Shown: piece after piece, positions 1-11,264 of the stretch
How positions within the stretch are numbered: position 1 is the stretch's first letter
Layout of the letters: every line of letters starts with the position of its first letter
NCBI RefSeq assembly: GCF_008831285.2
Contig: NC_045138.2
Span: 19,439,934 to 19,503,933 of the forward strand
Source of the DNA: Nymphaea colorata
Taxonomy: Eukaryota > Streptophyta > Magnoliopsida > Nymphaeales > Nymphaeaceae
Direction: 5' to 3'
DNA length: 64,000 nt
Made by a program: the position numbers and the translations under genes
The notes under the pieces: model-generated
Told to the model about the DNA's origin: nothing
Databases searched by the model: none
Seen by the model: only the letters and a program-made list of their open reading frames with translations

Positions 1-386
1 CATTGTTGTTGGTTTGGTTTATTTTCAGAAGTCCTCTTGATTTGACTGTACCTCAATTTTAACTTAAACTAATATCAAATTTGAATCATGTTGTTTCGCC
101 GTCACAGCAACATGACCGACTCTTTTGAAAGGAAAACTCTAGGTGAGCCTTCACCGCCATGCAAACCCACCCTTGAACTTGATTTTGGTTTAGTGGAGGG
201 AATCGAGTGATCTGTTCTTTAGTCCTGAAGTCCAAAGCTGCTTCAAAACCTTGTTCACCGTTTGCTACTGTCCTACTCTTAGTTTCACTCTTAAAAGGTT
301 ATAAATTACCTGCTTCATGTTTCACTTTCACCCCCCGCGCCAACAAACTAGGGATAAAAAATCTCATTGGGAAACTTTAAATGTAC

Positions 387-550
387 GAGGGCGTTTGATG
401 CGTGTTGCAGTCCGAGTAGAACAAACGACGGTGTTCGTTCCGAGGGCACTGAGGAACGCACTCTCGCTAGTCTACCAAAGGGGCTGAACGAAGGAACAAA
501 ACAGATTGTCCCGTGCACATGGTGTTCTGTTCTTCGCATCAAACATCCTC
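387..550. mobile_element. Small MITE with 16-bp terminal inverted repeats
   Basis: The left end (387-402) reads GAGGGCGTTTGATGCG. The reverse complement of the right end (535-550) reads GAGGATGTTTGATGCG, so 14 of 16 bases match. The 164-bp length and the absence of a supported protein fit a non-autonomous DNA transposon. Overlapping open frames on both strands are shadows of this element. I see no clear target-site duplication, so the superfamily is not assigned. Confidence 0.55.
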
Positions 551-1183
551 ATATTAGGTGTTCCCCTGCAAGAAACAACCAAAACAGTGGGGACTCCGTG
601 GTTCATGTGCGCGTGTAACACCATGAAAGACAATGGAGTTGATGCAGAGAATTTTACGTAGAAGACAAACATGAAATATTCACTCAAACATTATGTCGGA
701 CGGACACGGACACGACACAAAAATGATGTGTAATTGTCAGTAAAATGGGATGTGAACAGATTTTTTCCTTTTTTGGGATTTAACACACTGATATATAGTG
801 CTAAAAATGTGTTTGTATAAAATATTTTCCTTTTTTAAGTAGATTAAAATTGGTATTAAGTTCTAAAAAGTAACATGAATAAATTATCGTGCCCCTGTGA
901 TCCGGGATGGGTTGTCCGTCCGAGCCGGTCTTAAATTTGACCGAGGCATTCTGGGTCTGTTCCCACATCTTTCATAGTTAATCAGGAAATGTTCAGAAAA
1001 AATCAGCTGTTTGGAAGATGTCATGCTTTTGAAAATGATATATGCTTTTAATGCAATATCTAACGCCCTCATAATTTAAACATTACTTGTTCTTTATTTA
1101 TATATTGGTGATGTCTCAGAAAGGCTTTAAAAACGTGCCGAAATTTTCATTGGAAATTTTTCGTGAGGTGAGAATGAGAGGTT

Positions 1184-2640
1184 TGACAATGATGTGGGTC
1201 AATTTGGATCTGGATCTGCTTCAAACCAAAGTGAGTCTGGATTTGGAACAGATATCTTTGGCTGGGGTCTTAGAGATCCTGTCAATGACGTACCCGAACC
1301 CAGTGGGATAACGTTCTCCAGCCGCTGCAGGATTTTGGTTGGAGTGATATCCAGATCCAGATCCAGACAAAAACTAAATCTGGATCTACCAAGCATTGGT
1401 TTTATATGTGTAACTTGACTTGTAGTATATTGGCCGACGCAGAAATCCATACTCACTGCGTGCTGCGTTCAAATCCACTTACTGACAGGATCTTATTGCT
1501 TGTGCGTGGAAATCCCACGCACTTGCTTTGGATTTTGATTAGATCTCAGATCATGATCTGAACCGTTTACATCACTAAGTCGGTAGTTCCGGATCTACCC
1601 CTTCTGTTGATGCCACTGGCTGTGGACCAGAATACAGTTGACGAGGATCCAATGAAGCGGATCCAAAGTATTTGTCAGAATGAAGCACTGAAAATGTCCA
1701 GGTCCATTTTAATTCCATACGTAATCACATCTGAAATATTAGCATCGTTCTCCCATGGGCGATATTGGGGTCTGAAGGGATCCAAAGTGACAGTCCGTGA
1801 AATTTGGATCTGGATCCAGGCCAAAATAGATCCATGACCATTTGTACTCAATATGTCATGCCCAAATCCATAAAACAGAGGCACATGATATGGATCTATT
1901 CATGACCCAGACCGGCGTTTCTTATCCACACTAAGGCCCAAACTTCAGTTCAAAGATTTAAAGTTCTCTTGCACTCTCCTGCCCAAAGTCACTAGGTCCA
2001 AACAGACTAACTGTAACCCAACTAACATGCTCCATTTTGGGCCTATTTCTGGACCCAGTCCTGGTCATCCATACTCCTGAATTGGGTCCTAGACTTAGAG
2101 TCAGTTTTGAACTTAAGACTGTGAGGATCTTGGATTTGGGCATAATCTCAGACCGATAAGTGCAGTCCAAACATAAGATTTTGTTTCATTCTTCTATTAT
2201 CAAGAACAGAATCCAACTTGAAATGCCTGTTAGTCTCGCATCCTGAATCCAAAATCAAATTTTAGACTGAGAACTGTGACAGTTATTCCGATACAAAATC
2301 ATAAAACCAATGGTAGATTCATATCCAGGGAAGCCAATGGGCCATATTTGATCCAAAAACTGATCCAAACCTACCCGCTAGTTAGATGCAGCAAATCAAA
2401 TCGGATCGGACCATTATTACCAACAAACGGACAAACATCCCCCATTAGAACATCGATCCAGATCCCAATCTCAATTGGATGGGAACGGTCGGATCCGATC
2501 TATTTAGATCCGACGCAAGTCAAATTGAGATCACAGATCCGACCCGTTCAAATTGCCGAACTACACTATAGAGCCGTTATAAATGGCATGACTTGGTGCT
2601 CGTACCGCACAACTCGAACGGTCCAACAACCTCACTAATT
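1184..2640. other. Intergenic, GGATCTGGATC-rich repeat-derived DNA
   Basis: Runs built from GGATCTGGATC and its complement GATCCAGATCC recur near 1204, 1349, 1644, 1803 and 2457-2540, in both orientations. This looks like overlapping degenerate copies of a repeat with GATC-rich ends. No open frame here resembles a protein family. The longest, at 2276-2638, is made of the same GATC-rich words and is not treated as coding. Confidence 0.4.
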
Positions 2641-3091
2641 ACCGGGAACGGAACTCCATAAATTGTGTTGAAAACTGGAAAAATAAAAAGAAAGAAAAAA
2701 AATGCAGGAGTTTTTCGTTGCATTTATTAATTTTTTCTATTATTAAGTTTCTAGCCAAATAATTAAATGCTCATAAATGGCCCTTTTCTCTCTCGCAGAA
2801 TTCGAACGGCTCAGTCACATTAGGAAATAATTCCTTCCCATTACATAGACATTTCTCTAAATTTCTTCATGATGTATTGATTTTAGCCGTTCGTTAAATG
2901 TGATCAAATGATACACAAACAAGGAGATGACACTTTTTATAACTACATGGTGGCTTTAGAGGGGAAGCATTGATTATTGATGTCAATACATTTTATTTGG
3001 ATTTGATATCTGACTGAATTGCTTAAAAAAGATCGGATACATAACAAAAGTAACGTTCAATTGGATTTGGATTGGAGAAATGACATCTATT

Positions 3092-3217
3092 CAGCAACAT
3101 CTCTCTCTCTCTCTCTTTCTCTCTACCTTCAGTAGCTCTCTCATTCTTTTTATATTTTTCCAAATGATCCAATTAACTAGTGAATGATCATAGACATAAT
3201 GAAATCATTGAATTATA
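3092..3217 (+). repeat. Direct duplication, copy 1, upstream of a (TA)n(GA)n tract
   Basis: This copy runs from AGCAACATCTCTCTC through a region matching CATTCTTTTTAT, AATCCAATTAACTA and GACATAATGAAATCA. The same order of words recurs at 3531-3631. Each copy is followed within about 26 bp by a long TA microsatellite (3244-3271 and 3635-3704), so the tract was probably copied together with its flank. Confidence 0.6.
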
Positions 3218-3243
3218 AAAGAAAAACATAGCATGTAGCATGT

Positions 3244-3274
<31 letters not shown>

Positions 3275-3300
3275 AGAGAGAGAAAGAGAAAGAGAAAGAG
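3244..3300. repeat. Compound microsatellite (TA)n(GA)n
   Basis: About 28 bp of alternating TA lead into AAAGAGAGAGAGAAAGAG purine repeats up to 3300. Confidence 0.9.
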
Positions 3301-3530
3301 TAAACGAATCACCAGGTCAGCTGATTCTCGACCAATTCAAATGAGTCTAAGAGGAGTCTTGGCTTAGACCTGAGCACTGAGCCGGGCCCAACATAGTTGG
3401 TAAACTTGAAAATCAGACTCGAAACGTCTGTTAATCGGGTCAGCATGTCAGTGGGTGGGCTTGGACTCGGTGGATCAAGTATTTGGACTCAGACCAACAA
3501 TGCAACTGAGTCACCGGGTCCCAAACTATT

Positions 3531-3627
3531 GGCAACATCTCTCTCACTACCCTCAGCTCATTCTTTTTATTTTTTCCCAAATAATCCAATTAACTACTGA
3601 ATGATCAGACATAATGAAATCACTGAA

Positions 3628-3631
<4 letters not shown>
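3531..3631 (+). repeat. Direct duplication, copy 2
   Basis: This is the second copy of the segment at 3092-3217, shorter because its CT stretch is reduced. It runs directly into the (TA)n tract at 3635. Confidence 0.6.

Positions 3632-3634
<3 letters not shown>

Positions 3635-3704
<70 letters not shown>
3635..3704. repeat. (TA)n microsatellite, about 70 bp
   Basis: This is an almost pure alternating TA tract. It creates an artificial poly-Ile-Tyr reading frame that is not a gene. Confidence 0.95.
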
Positions 3705-3707
<3 letters not shown>

Positions 3708-4161
3708 GTGACCTAAAAAGTAAAAACCTACCTAATAAAAATGGAAATACTCGTCTACGAAGTAGGAAAGAAGGTAGGCCAATGGGCTTCGACTAACTGC
3801 CCAGTTACGACAAGTGACTACGTTGAAAACAGAAGGCGTAGAAAAAAGTTACTTTTTCCTTTTACTCATTCTTTTGTTTTCTTTTTCTTTTGTGGAAGGA
3901 AGGAGCATTTCTCACAACTTACAATGATGAATAAGGTTTGAAAGTCACATAATTTGACGTCTTGCAACATGCCGAGATTTGACTTGCCATTTATGTTTGC
4001 CGAAAGTGAGGCTCATATCAGAAAAAAGAAAAAATGTGAAGTTCATTTTTGGATTTATGCCCTCGAAAGTGGGACCTGAGCTGGAAATGTCTCTGACTGC
4101 CTTTTTATTAGTTACTCCTTCAAGGCATAACTGTCCTTCTACTTGTTCTTAATAACTACCA

Positions 4162-4506
4162 TTAGGACCCGCTTGATTGCCTAGATAAATTATCTCGAGC
4201 GCCCGATATCTTGAACCCTAGCACACTAGTGGCACAACCAGGATTTTTTTTCACTAAAAAGCACTTGAGTTGGGGACATAAGTTAAATTTGGTGTCAGCA
4301 TAGCATGTAATTTTTGAGTCATGAAAATGAGACCTTGGGACGCTTTAATAAGATTTTTATTGGGTTGATATGGGCAATTGCCCACACCAGCCAACAAGTG
4401 GCTCGGCCATTAAAGCACACCATACCCACTCAAAGTTTGAAAATCCTTGAAACTTTTTTCAAACTAAGCTGCCTTTTTTGTTTTTTGCAATCAAACACGT
4501 CCTTAG
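4162..4506. mobile_element. MITE-like element with ~20-bp imperfect inverted ends
   Basis: The left end (4162-4180) reads TTAGGACCCGCTTGATTGC. The reverse complement of the right end (4487-4506) reads CTAAGGACGTGTTTGATTGC; the GTTTGATTGC-like core and AGGAC are shared. The interior carries a nested remnant beginning AGTGGCACAACCAGG at 4208, related to the GGCGGAGCCA elements found elsewhere in the window. No protein is encoded. Confidence 0.45.
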
Positions 4507-4509
4507 AAT

Positions 4510-6530
4510 GAGAATTATGAGATGGGTGTTTACGTGGATTCTTTTTGCAACCATTAGCAAAGTAAAACAACCAATTCGCAGTGGCCGGTTATTGTTAAGC
4601 TACTGTTTTCAGGATTCTTTTACAAACCATTAACAAAGAAAAAGAAATACAGTAATCGGCAATAATCGAATGGTGCAAGCATCATTTCGTAATATGAACC
4701 GTAAACGTACATCACATTGAAAATAAGGTAATATTACATGTCATTTGCATTTGTTGGATCGAGTTCAAGATCGTCAAGTTTCATGCCGAATTGGGATTGA
4801 ATTTTAGTAAAAGAAGGAAAAGGAACTGATGATCCTCATAAAAAATAAATAGACGATCATCCTTGCTCTCTTCAAACCGAACAAACAGTGACAGATAGAG
4901 TCGAACCCATTCCCCAAAAATCCTTCTGGATATTCCCAAATGTCTTGGTTATTCCTGGAACGTGAAAAAGCAGAAGAATAATCATTTGTTTCAAAAAAAA
5001 TCGATGAATTTCTGGGGAATCCTACAAAAAACAATTGGTTGCAGGAATGAAACTTGGATACGATTCAGATCCGACACACTTGGATTTAATATGACTGTTA
5101 TTATTTGGATTCATAACCTAATTTCAAAGAAGCCGAAACCCTTCCCCTTGGCCTAAGGGTCCAAGGCTGATTTGGGTTATAGTTGAACTCATGGGTACTC
5201 TCTTCAATTTAGTGTGCTACTCTCTTCAATTCTGTGAATAGCACTTGTCACCATTTGTATCGTAGAGGAGTAGTGTTCATGGGAATCGAAACTGATGACT
5301 AGTCTTTCATGAGCTCATCAACCCGACCAACTATGCTCTTCTCCTTCCGGCATTCACAACTTAATTTGAAGGAGTGGTTTTGTAAAACTTGATCTGATCC
5401 GAGGTTGACTAACTTGAGATCAGACACGCTAAATTGAAGTTTTGTTAGGTTTTGGAGTCGGTTCAAACTCAAATTTCAACGTCGAAGTCCACAATGCGTC
5501 AAGAGCAAACCGTAATTGGGTCCCATATTCTTTGCCAAATCCTGCTACTGGCGTTCAGATTTTGATCAATAACTGGTAGGATGTGGAAGAAAAACTGGTA
5601 TCACCGGTGCATTCCATTCATTGACTGAAAAGTTAGGTGCATTCTGTTAGAAAAACAGGTAACAGCGACGCATCACATTCATTGTCTGCAAATTTAGGTG
5701 CCTTATGAAGCAGCAGATAAGAAAAAAAAAAACGAAGAAAACTCTCATTTCCGTTCCTTCTCTAGGGCGGGTTGCATGTTTTACTGTTTTTGTCATTTTC
5801 CAAAATCCATTGGATACTTTGGTTATTTTCTAAAATATCACTTTCATTTTTCTTTCGTTGTTTTGTGGAGAGAAGTCCTCCTTTCGAGTACAATATCATT
5901 TGTAATTTTGAGCTCTTACCATGCAGATCCTGGCTCAAAAATATAAACTTCTCAGCCGATTCTCTGGGTCTGATTCAAAGTAGCAATACCTCTAGCGGCT
6001 ACAGTTCATTTGCTAATGGTTATTATATACTAAATATAAAAGATTAAACCAAAAAGTATAAAGTATATGATACTTCACATTAAAATGTTCCCACCTGCTG
6101 ACCAGATCAGCAAGAGTTACTCGACTTTAGCGTGTCGGTTAGCAAGAAATTTATTTCAGGCAGATCTTTTTTGTCTGTACGGTCGTTGAAAATTTTAAGA
6201 CAAATAGTGACGCCCCGACTTTGTTTTACTGGAATTTTCAAGGCAACAGTGTGACGCGTGAAAAAATTCACGTGGAAGGGTAAAAGTTCATCTGTGGAAG
6301 GGTCACATGATTCCTAATTCTCATCATCTTCCAAATGGTGAGTAAACGTATAATTTCAATACTGAACTAAGCCACAAAACAAACAGTTAGTCCAGCAAGC
6401 GCAGTGTCAAGAGAAACTAATTAGGCAAAGCCAGCCATCCGCAACTTACCAACGACAGCAAGAAGAAAAAGGAGAAGACAGTAGCAGAAGAAAAAGAATC
6501 GGAAAAAGAAGCACTCGAAGAAAATTAGCT
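4510..6530. other. Intergenic DNA with no supported gene
   Basis: Only short open frames are present and none resembles a known protein. A TTTATT at 6150-6155 (AATAAA on the minus strand) lies about 380 bp downstream of the SEC13 stop and could be its polyadenylation signal. This is inferred from position only. Confidence 0.4.
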
Positions 6531-6534
6531 ATTT

Positions 6535-7458
6535 CTATGGCTCCACTGTCGTAACCTGCTGCCATTGACCATCTACTGCTTCTTTCCACAGTGAGACTTC
6601 ATTATTTCCGTTAGCAACGGCCAATATATTCCCAGTCAGTGACCAAGACACCCTCCAAACCGGTGTTTTGAAATCCTTCAGAACCTTGCCCTCCCACTGG
6701 TCACCTTCCTTTCCCGCAGTCCATATCACCACTGAGCCATCTTGAGAAGCACTAGCAATTGTCGACTTTGGGAGCCCAAGGTTAGGTGCCCAAGCTACAT
6801 CTCTGACCCAATCCGAGTGCTTTTGGAGTGCAGGAAAACAATCCATCTTCCACGCCCCATTGTACAACTTCCATATCTTAACAGTATTGTCACAACCCCC
6901 AGATGCTAGTTTATGCACTAGATCCAGAGGACTGGAGCCAACCAGTGTGCCTGGAGCTGTGGCAGGAGCCCATGAAACAGAAGTGACACCAACAGCATGT
7001 GCTTGATCAATCCTGGCAGTATCCCAGCCACCATCTGCACGAGCAGTGAAGATGGAGATATTTCCATCAGAAGAACCACAAGCCAAACAGAGGCCTAGCT
7101 CATGGGGTGCCCACGAGATGGAATTAACAGAGGCCTTATGGTCCGTAAAAACATGAGCTTGTACCCATTCATTCTGTTGAGTTGCTTCCTTCCAGATGAT
7201 AACACGGCCATCATAAGAGCAAGATGCAAGAATAGGTCCGAACTTTGGGTGTGCCCAGGCAACTTGCCAAACGGGGCCCTGGTGGCCACTAAGTGTTGCC
7301 AAGAGCTGCTGAGAGGAGGTAGAACCGGAACTGCTGCTCAGGCCAAAGATTTTGATGGTAGTATCTGAAGATGCAGTTGCTAATCGCTTGCCATAGTAAT
7401 CCATGGCAACGTCATGCACAACATCCTTGTGACCAGATTCAATCTTCTGAGAAGACAT
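6535..7458 (-). CDS. SEC13: SEC13 homologue, COPII coat / nuclear pore WD40 protein
   Basis: This encodes a 307-residue six-bladed WD40 protein in a single coding exon. SEC13 pairs with SEC31 in the outer COPII coat on ER exit sites and also sits in the Nup107 nuclear pore subcomplex; that role is family knowledge. Visible WD units begin near SGHKDVVHDV (blade 1), LSGHQGPVWQVAW (2), FTDHKASVNSISW (3), QAHAVGVTSVSW (4), LQKHSDWVRDVAW (5) and KTPVWRVSW (6), most ending in IKI, IIWKE, VKIWK, VIWTA or LWKE. The start chosen is the ATG at 7456-7458 (MSSQKIESGHK), which matches the length of plant SEC13 (about 302 residues). The upstream in-frame extension begins with TTG and is leader. A good acceptor (TTTTTCAG) at about 7501 on the minus strand suggests a 5'-leader intron reaching back to the divergent promoter near 10.9 kb. 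No truncation or frameshift is visible. Confidence 0.95.
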   Translation of the reverse strand: MSSQKIESGHKDVVHDVAMDYYGKRLATASSDTTIKIFGLSSSSGSTSSQQLLATLSGHQGPVWQVAWAHPKFGPILASCSYDGRVIIWKEATQQNEWVQAHVFTDHKASVNSISWAPHELGLCLACGSSDGNISIFTARADGGWDTARIDQAHAVGVTSVSWAPATAPGTLVGSSPLDLVHKLASGGCDNTVKIWKLYNGAWKMDCFPALQKHSDWVRDVAWAPNLGLPKSTIASASQDGSVVIWTAGKEGDQWEGKVLKDFKTPVWRVSWSLTGNILAVANGNNEVSLWKEAVDGQWQQVTTVEP

Positions 7459-10391
7459 CTTTACTTCAACCAACGTATCAACGAATCAAAATTACTGTTT
7501 CTGAAAAAGCACACAAACAAGTGGATGATCAATAAAAAAGAAGCATTGCAAAGAAAAAAAAAAGATTGTACATTAAAGTTTTTAAGAAAGAAATGAAGGA
7601 GGTATTAAACAAATTTAAACTAAATTAAAAAAATGTAACAAATGTGATCGAACTTCACGCTACCAACACACAAGACAGAAGGATCATCCACATAATTCTG
7701 ATAGAAAACTATTTATTAGATCAGATATAAAGTTACATGGTAAACGACAAACGGGAATTTATGAAACTACCTAAACCTTGCAAGAGGAAGTTCTTTCTTT
7801 TGAATTCTAAAAGGAAAAATTATGAAAACATACTTCTAATTTCCTTTGCAATGAACACCAAGGACAACAATAACAGAAAAATTGATTTTATTATTATATG
7901 TCAAGAATGAGATGAAGGCGAATAAAATTCCACATAACTCACATGTTGGAAATTAACTAGATAAGAAAAAGACAAAAAGAAAATCATGAGTCTGCATCTT
8001 GAGAAAATTCTTTTGTTATATAAATACATCTATATACTCATTAGGTTTTTCTATGAGAATGAGGAGATGGCTCCCTTCCTTCACTAAAATCAATTGAAGA
8101 ATGAGGAATACAACAAACGAAAATTATTTATATCTGACCAGGGAACAATCCTGCAAGCAATGCAAGGATCTCATTCATTCCCCAAGTTTTCTAGCTGGAA
8201 GCCCTAAGTTTTGGAAACTGCAGGTCCATCCTGATCCACCAGATCACCAATCTATTTCATTCTCTCTCCTTCTTCTGCATGTCAATATCGTGCTAAGAAA
8301 CCACCAACCTTGAGAAAAATTCCTGATGTACCTGCTATAATCATTGGTTGTGGCACTCCAGGTAGGCATTAACAGAAATGAAAAGGTCTGCCCTTTCTCC
8401 AAAAGCCTTCTAATAGATGGGCAAGAACACAAAGGATTTCAGCTGGTAAAGCCACCCTCAACAAAGGATTTGAGCTGTAAAGCCACCCTCAACGGGTAAG
8501 TTACCATAGGAAAACCATCACAGCAGGAACTAAACCTTAAGCATTACTTGACAAGATGAAACTATTAATTATCATGTCACTTACATGTAACTATGTAAGT
8601 GTAGTTTCCAGAGAACTATGGCTTTTCACCTAAAATTGGTGCCATGAATACTTTGAAAGGTTTGCTTTTGGGACAAAAATGTTTAAGGTTTATTCACTAT
8701 GCTGCTCCCCATCCGCTAACACTTCCAATCTTGTAAGGTGGTGTTTCTAACCCTTGTCTCTGACTTGGTAGCACACTTAACCTGATTCACCAGCTTACTT
8801 AAATATAACCATATATTTCAATAGATTCCTCATTCTGACCAGTCCTTTTTGCACCTTCAGTTCACCTGCCCAAGAAATTAGTGATGGAAATTCTTACGCG
8901 ACACATACTTAGTCAAAAAGATAACAGGTATGCCAGGTCAAAACTGAAAGGCAAGACTAACACCCTATGTATATGGAAGGACGTGAAGACATTCCTATAT
9001 CAAAGATTTTGAGAAATCTTTAGTGCCTTATATAACTGTGTGTCATACTGCTGATGGTCCTTTTAGGTGCGAAAAAAAGCTGGCTATGGGGCAGGTTGGA
9101 ATCAGCCAATCCAAACATTGGAGTCAGTTTTAGATCGTGTCACTATAATTGTCTAATCGATATCAAGGCGAAGTTCAACATCCAGATTTGGGTCCCACAT
9201 GCACAGACACTTGTGACATAAGGAGTAAGGACTTGAAAATAGTCCTGCTTAGAAAATTCTAACAAATCCTCATGCGCTTAAACCATACTATGAAGTGTTC
9301 TAAAAAGAGTGACATGACGTGACCGCTTTCAGCTTCTTAGCGAAGAGGCGGAGTCAATAACGCCTATAGGTCAATAAATAAGGAACTTATCAAGCTACAA
9401 GTGCACCATGAAGTGAGGTGCTTACATATCCATTTATTGCAGTGATTCTATATTCTCTGTAAACTCCACTTTTCATCTACTTTTGTGCTTTAATCAGTTT
9501 GTAGTTTGTACCATGTCATTTTTTCCTTTTCTAACTCATTTTTTCTGTACATTTTTTATTAATTTTGTGGTATGCTCCCCGTACATTCTTTGTGGCTAAT
9601 ACTCCTAAATATTGGCATAAAAAAATAATACAGTAGTAATGGAAAAAATAAATGAAAATGATGAGTCGCATTGCTAGGAGATGGACTAAGAAGTAAGAAC
9701 AGTTTTTCTTGTCCTTAGTCGCTATAGTTGTGCATGTAGTTATTGTATTCAACGAGTATACATAGCAGCCAGCACTGGCTGTTCCCCAATGAGGTCAGAA
9801 TTCTAAAAATGAAGAAAATAAATATTGAAATTCAAATTCCAAAACAAGATTATTTCTGTATTTAGCATTGATTTTTATACTTAAACCCTCATTTCAAATG
9901 AATGGAGCACGTTTATGTTAACCACTAGATCCGGTCATTTTACATAGTCAAGCGAAAATGATGGGAACAATAATACATAGGAAAGTTAAAATGACATGAA
10001 ATGGAAACAAGCATGACATCTTAGCACATGGATATTATCTTTGAGAAGAATCAATTTGCAATAACACAGCTGAAAAATCAGTGCCATCTGAATACAGAAG
10101 AAGCGGGAAAAGAGGATTAATTGTACAAAGTTAATTTTGCACATTCTCAAGTCTTGCAGTTAATCAGTCCAAGAACCACAGAAGAACTAAGAACTTCACA
10201 GATTACAGAATCTCCGAAGGCCAGCTAAGAAAGACTAGAAAACATCAACATGGATATACAGCAGAGATCGAGAGGAAGAAGAGAAAGCAAAACAGAACTG
10301 ACTGAAAAAAAAAAAGACGAGAAAAAGAAGCAAGTCTGGAAAAAAATCAATACTCCAACACCCCAATCCCCAAATCTTGCAGTAGCTACCA

Positions 10392-10522
10392 AGATCTGCA
10401 AATCGACTGAATTTCATTATGTGAATGTTCAATATACTTTCTCGTTTCAATATACATTCACATAATGAAATTCAAATTATGTCAACCAAATTATTTTCCA
10501 GATCTGCAAATCGACTGAATTT
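10392..10522. repeat. Foldback with perfect 20-bp inverted arms between 23-bp direct repeats
   Basis: The arms GAATTTCATTATGTGAATGT (10409-10428) and its exact reverse complement (10454-10473) are separated by 25 bp. The segment AGATCTGCAAATCGACTGAATTT occurs at 10392 and again at 10500, bracketing the foldback. This suggests an insertion with a flanking duplication. A copy of the left arm plus neighbouring bases occurs again near 11977-12005. Confidence 0.75.
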
Positions 10523-10826
10523 CCACAGTTTCCTCACCAGCCATAAGCATGACGAGGAAACACGAAGTGCCGCTCTAAATCAAATCAACAACCGATTTCC
10601 CGACAATCTATCAGTTAGAAACAGAAAATGACCTACATACAACATTTTAGATACACAATCATGAAAAATACCGACCGCCCACGGCTTGTATTCAATTTAC
10701 GAAAGATCAAAAGCCAGGGCCTATCCAGGACCAAAAACAAAAATGCAAAGCACATGCACAAACACAACACAAAAACGCGAAAAAAATTGCAGTATATAGA
10801 TCAAATATCAAGTGATCCGAGCAGGA

Positions 10827-10915
10827 GAGAGAGAGTACCCGTCTGTGATAGGAAGGTATCGGAGAGGCTGGATGGCCGAGAAGATTTGAGAGAGAGTACC
10901 CGCCTTTGATAGGAA
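10827..10915. repeat. ~62-bp tandem duplication in the SEC13 leader region
   Basis: GAGAGAGTACCCGTCTGTGATAGG and GAGAGAGTACCCGCCTTTGATAGG follow each other about 62 bp apart, each trailed by a GGAGAG...GATGGCCG block. On the minus strand each copy offers a GG|GTACTC splice-donor-like site, so the duplication may give SEC13 two alternative leader donors. Confidence 0.6.
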
Positions 10916-10939
10916 GATGCGGAGAGATGGCCGGATTCC

Positions 10940-11264
10940 CGCGACGATTTTTTGGGGGAGAGAGAGGGAGAGAGAGAGAGAGAGAGCAAAAGGGGAGAGT
11001 CGGAGAACGGAGACGCACGCCGGGCCTGTTGGCAGGGTCAAATGGGTCGGGTCATATATCTGGATTTGGGTATGAGTGGAACAGGTAGACACAAATCGGA
11101 TCCGATCAAAAGCTCTTGTCGAGGCCAGGGGCCAGAGGGACGTGAAACGGTCCGGGTCGGTTGGATTCAAGTCCTGACCCGTATCATTACCTCGATATGG
11201 AGCCTGCTCCCTTCAGCGTTCACTCGCTCGTTCGTCGGCCCTCTCTCTCTACTTGCCGGCAGAG
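10940..11264. promoter_or_regulatory. Shared divergent promoter and first leader exons of SEC13 and NDUFB8
   Basis: The two genes are head to head, and their putative first exons lie within about 350 bp. The minus-strand side carries a GA/CT tract (10951-10985), common in plant core promoters. The plus-strand side carries CTCTCTCTCTACTTGCCGGCAGAG|GTATCT, a leader exon with a good donor after 11264. No clear TATA box lies between them, which fits housekeeping genes. Transcription starts are not determined. Confidence 0.5.

Larger units (their letters stand above)
7459..10950 (-). other. SEC13: Probable SEC13 5' leader: short second leader exon plus ~3.3 kb intron
   Basis: On the minus strand, CTTTTTCAG just upstream of 7500 is a plausible acceptor leaving a ~42-nt leader before the SEC13 ATG. 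The matching donor could be the minus-strand GACGG|GTACTC near 10838, or its duplicate near 10900 (GGCGG|GTACTC). The region between has no convincing protein-coding frame, is AT-rich and contains a foldback at 10409-10473. The exon-intron structure is inference; no transcript data are available here. Confidence 0.45.

Noticed and set aside
1460-1480. GTTCAAATCC as a tRNA T-arm
   Set aside because: No matching acceptor, D or anticodon arms could be found around it.
2276-2638. 120-codon open frame
   Set aside because: Made largely of GATCC-type repeat words; the composition follows the repeat, not a protein family.
3614-3796. Open frame rich in Ile-Tyr repeats
   Set aside because: It is a translation of a (TA)n microsatellite; similar artefacts at 33571-33990 and 37685-37984 were also dismissed.
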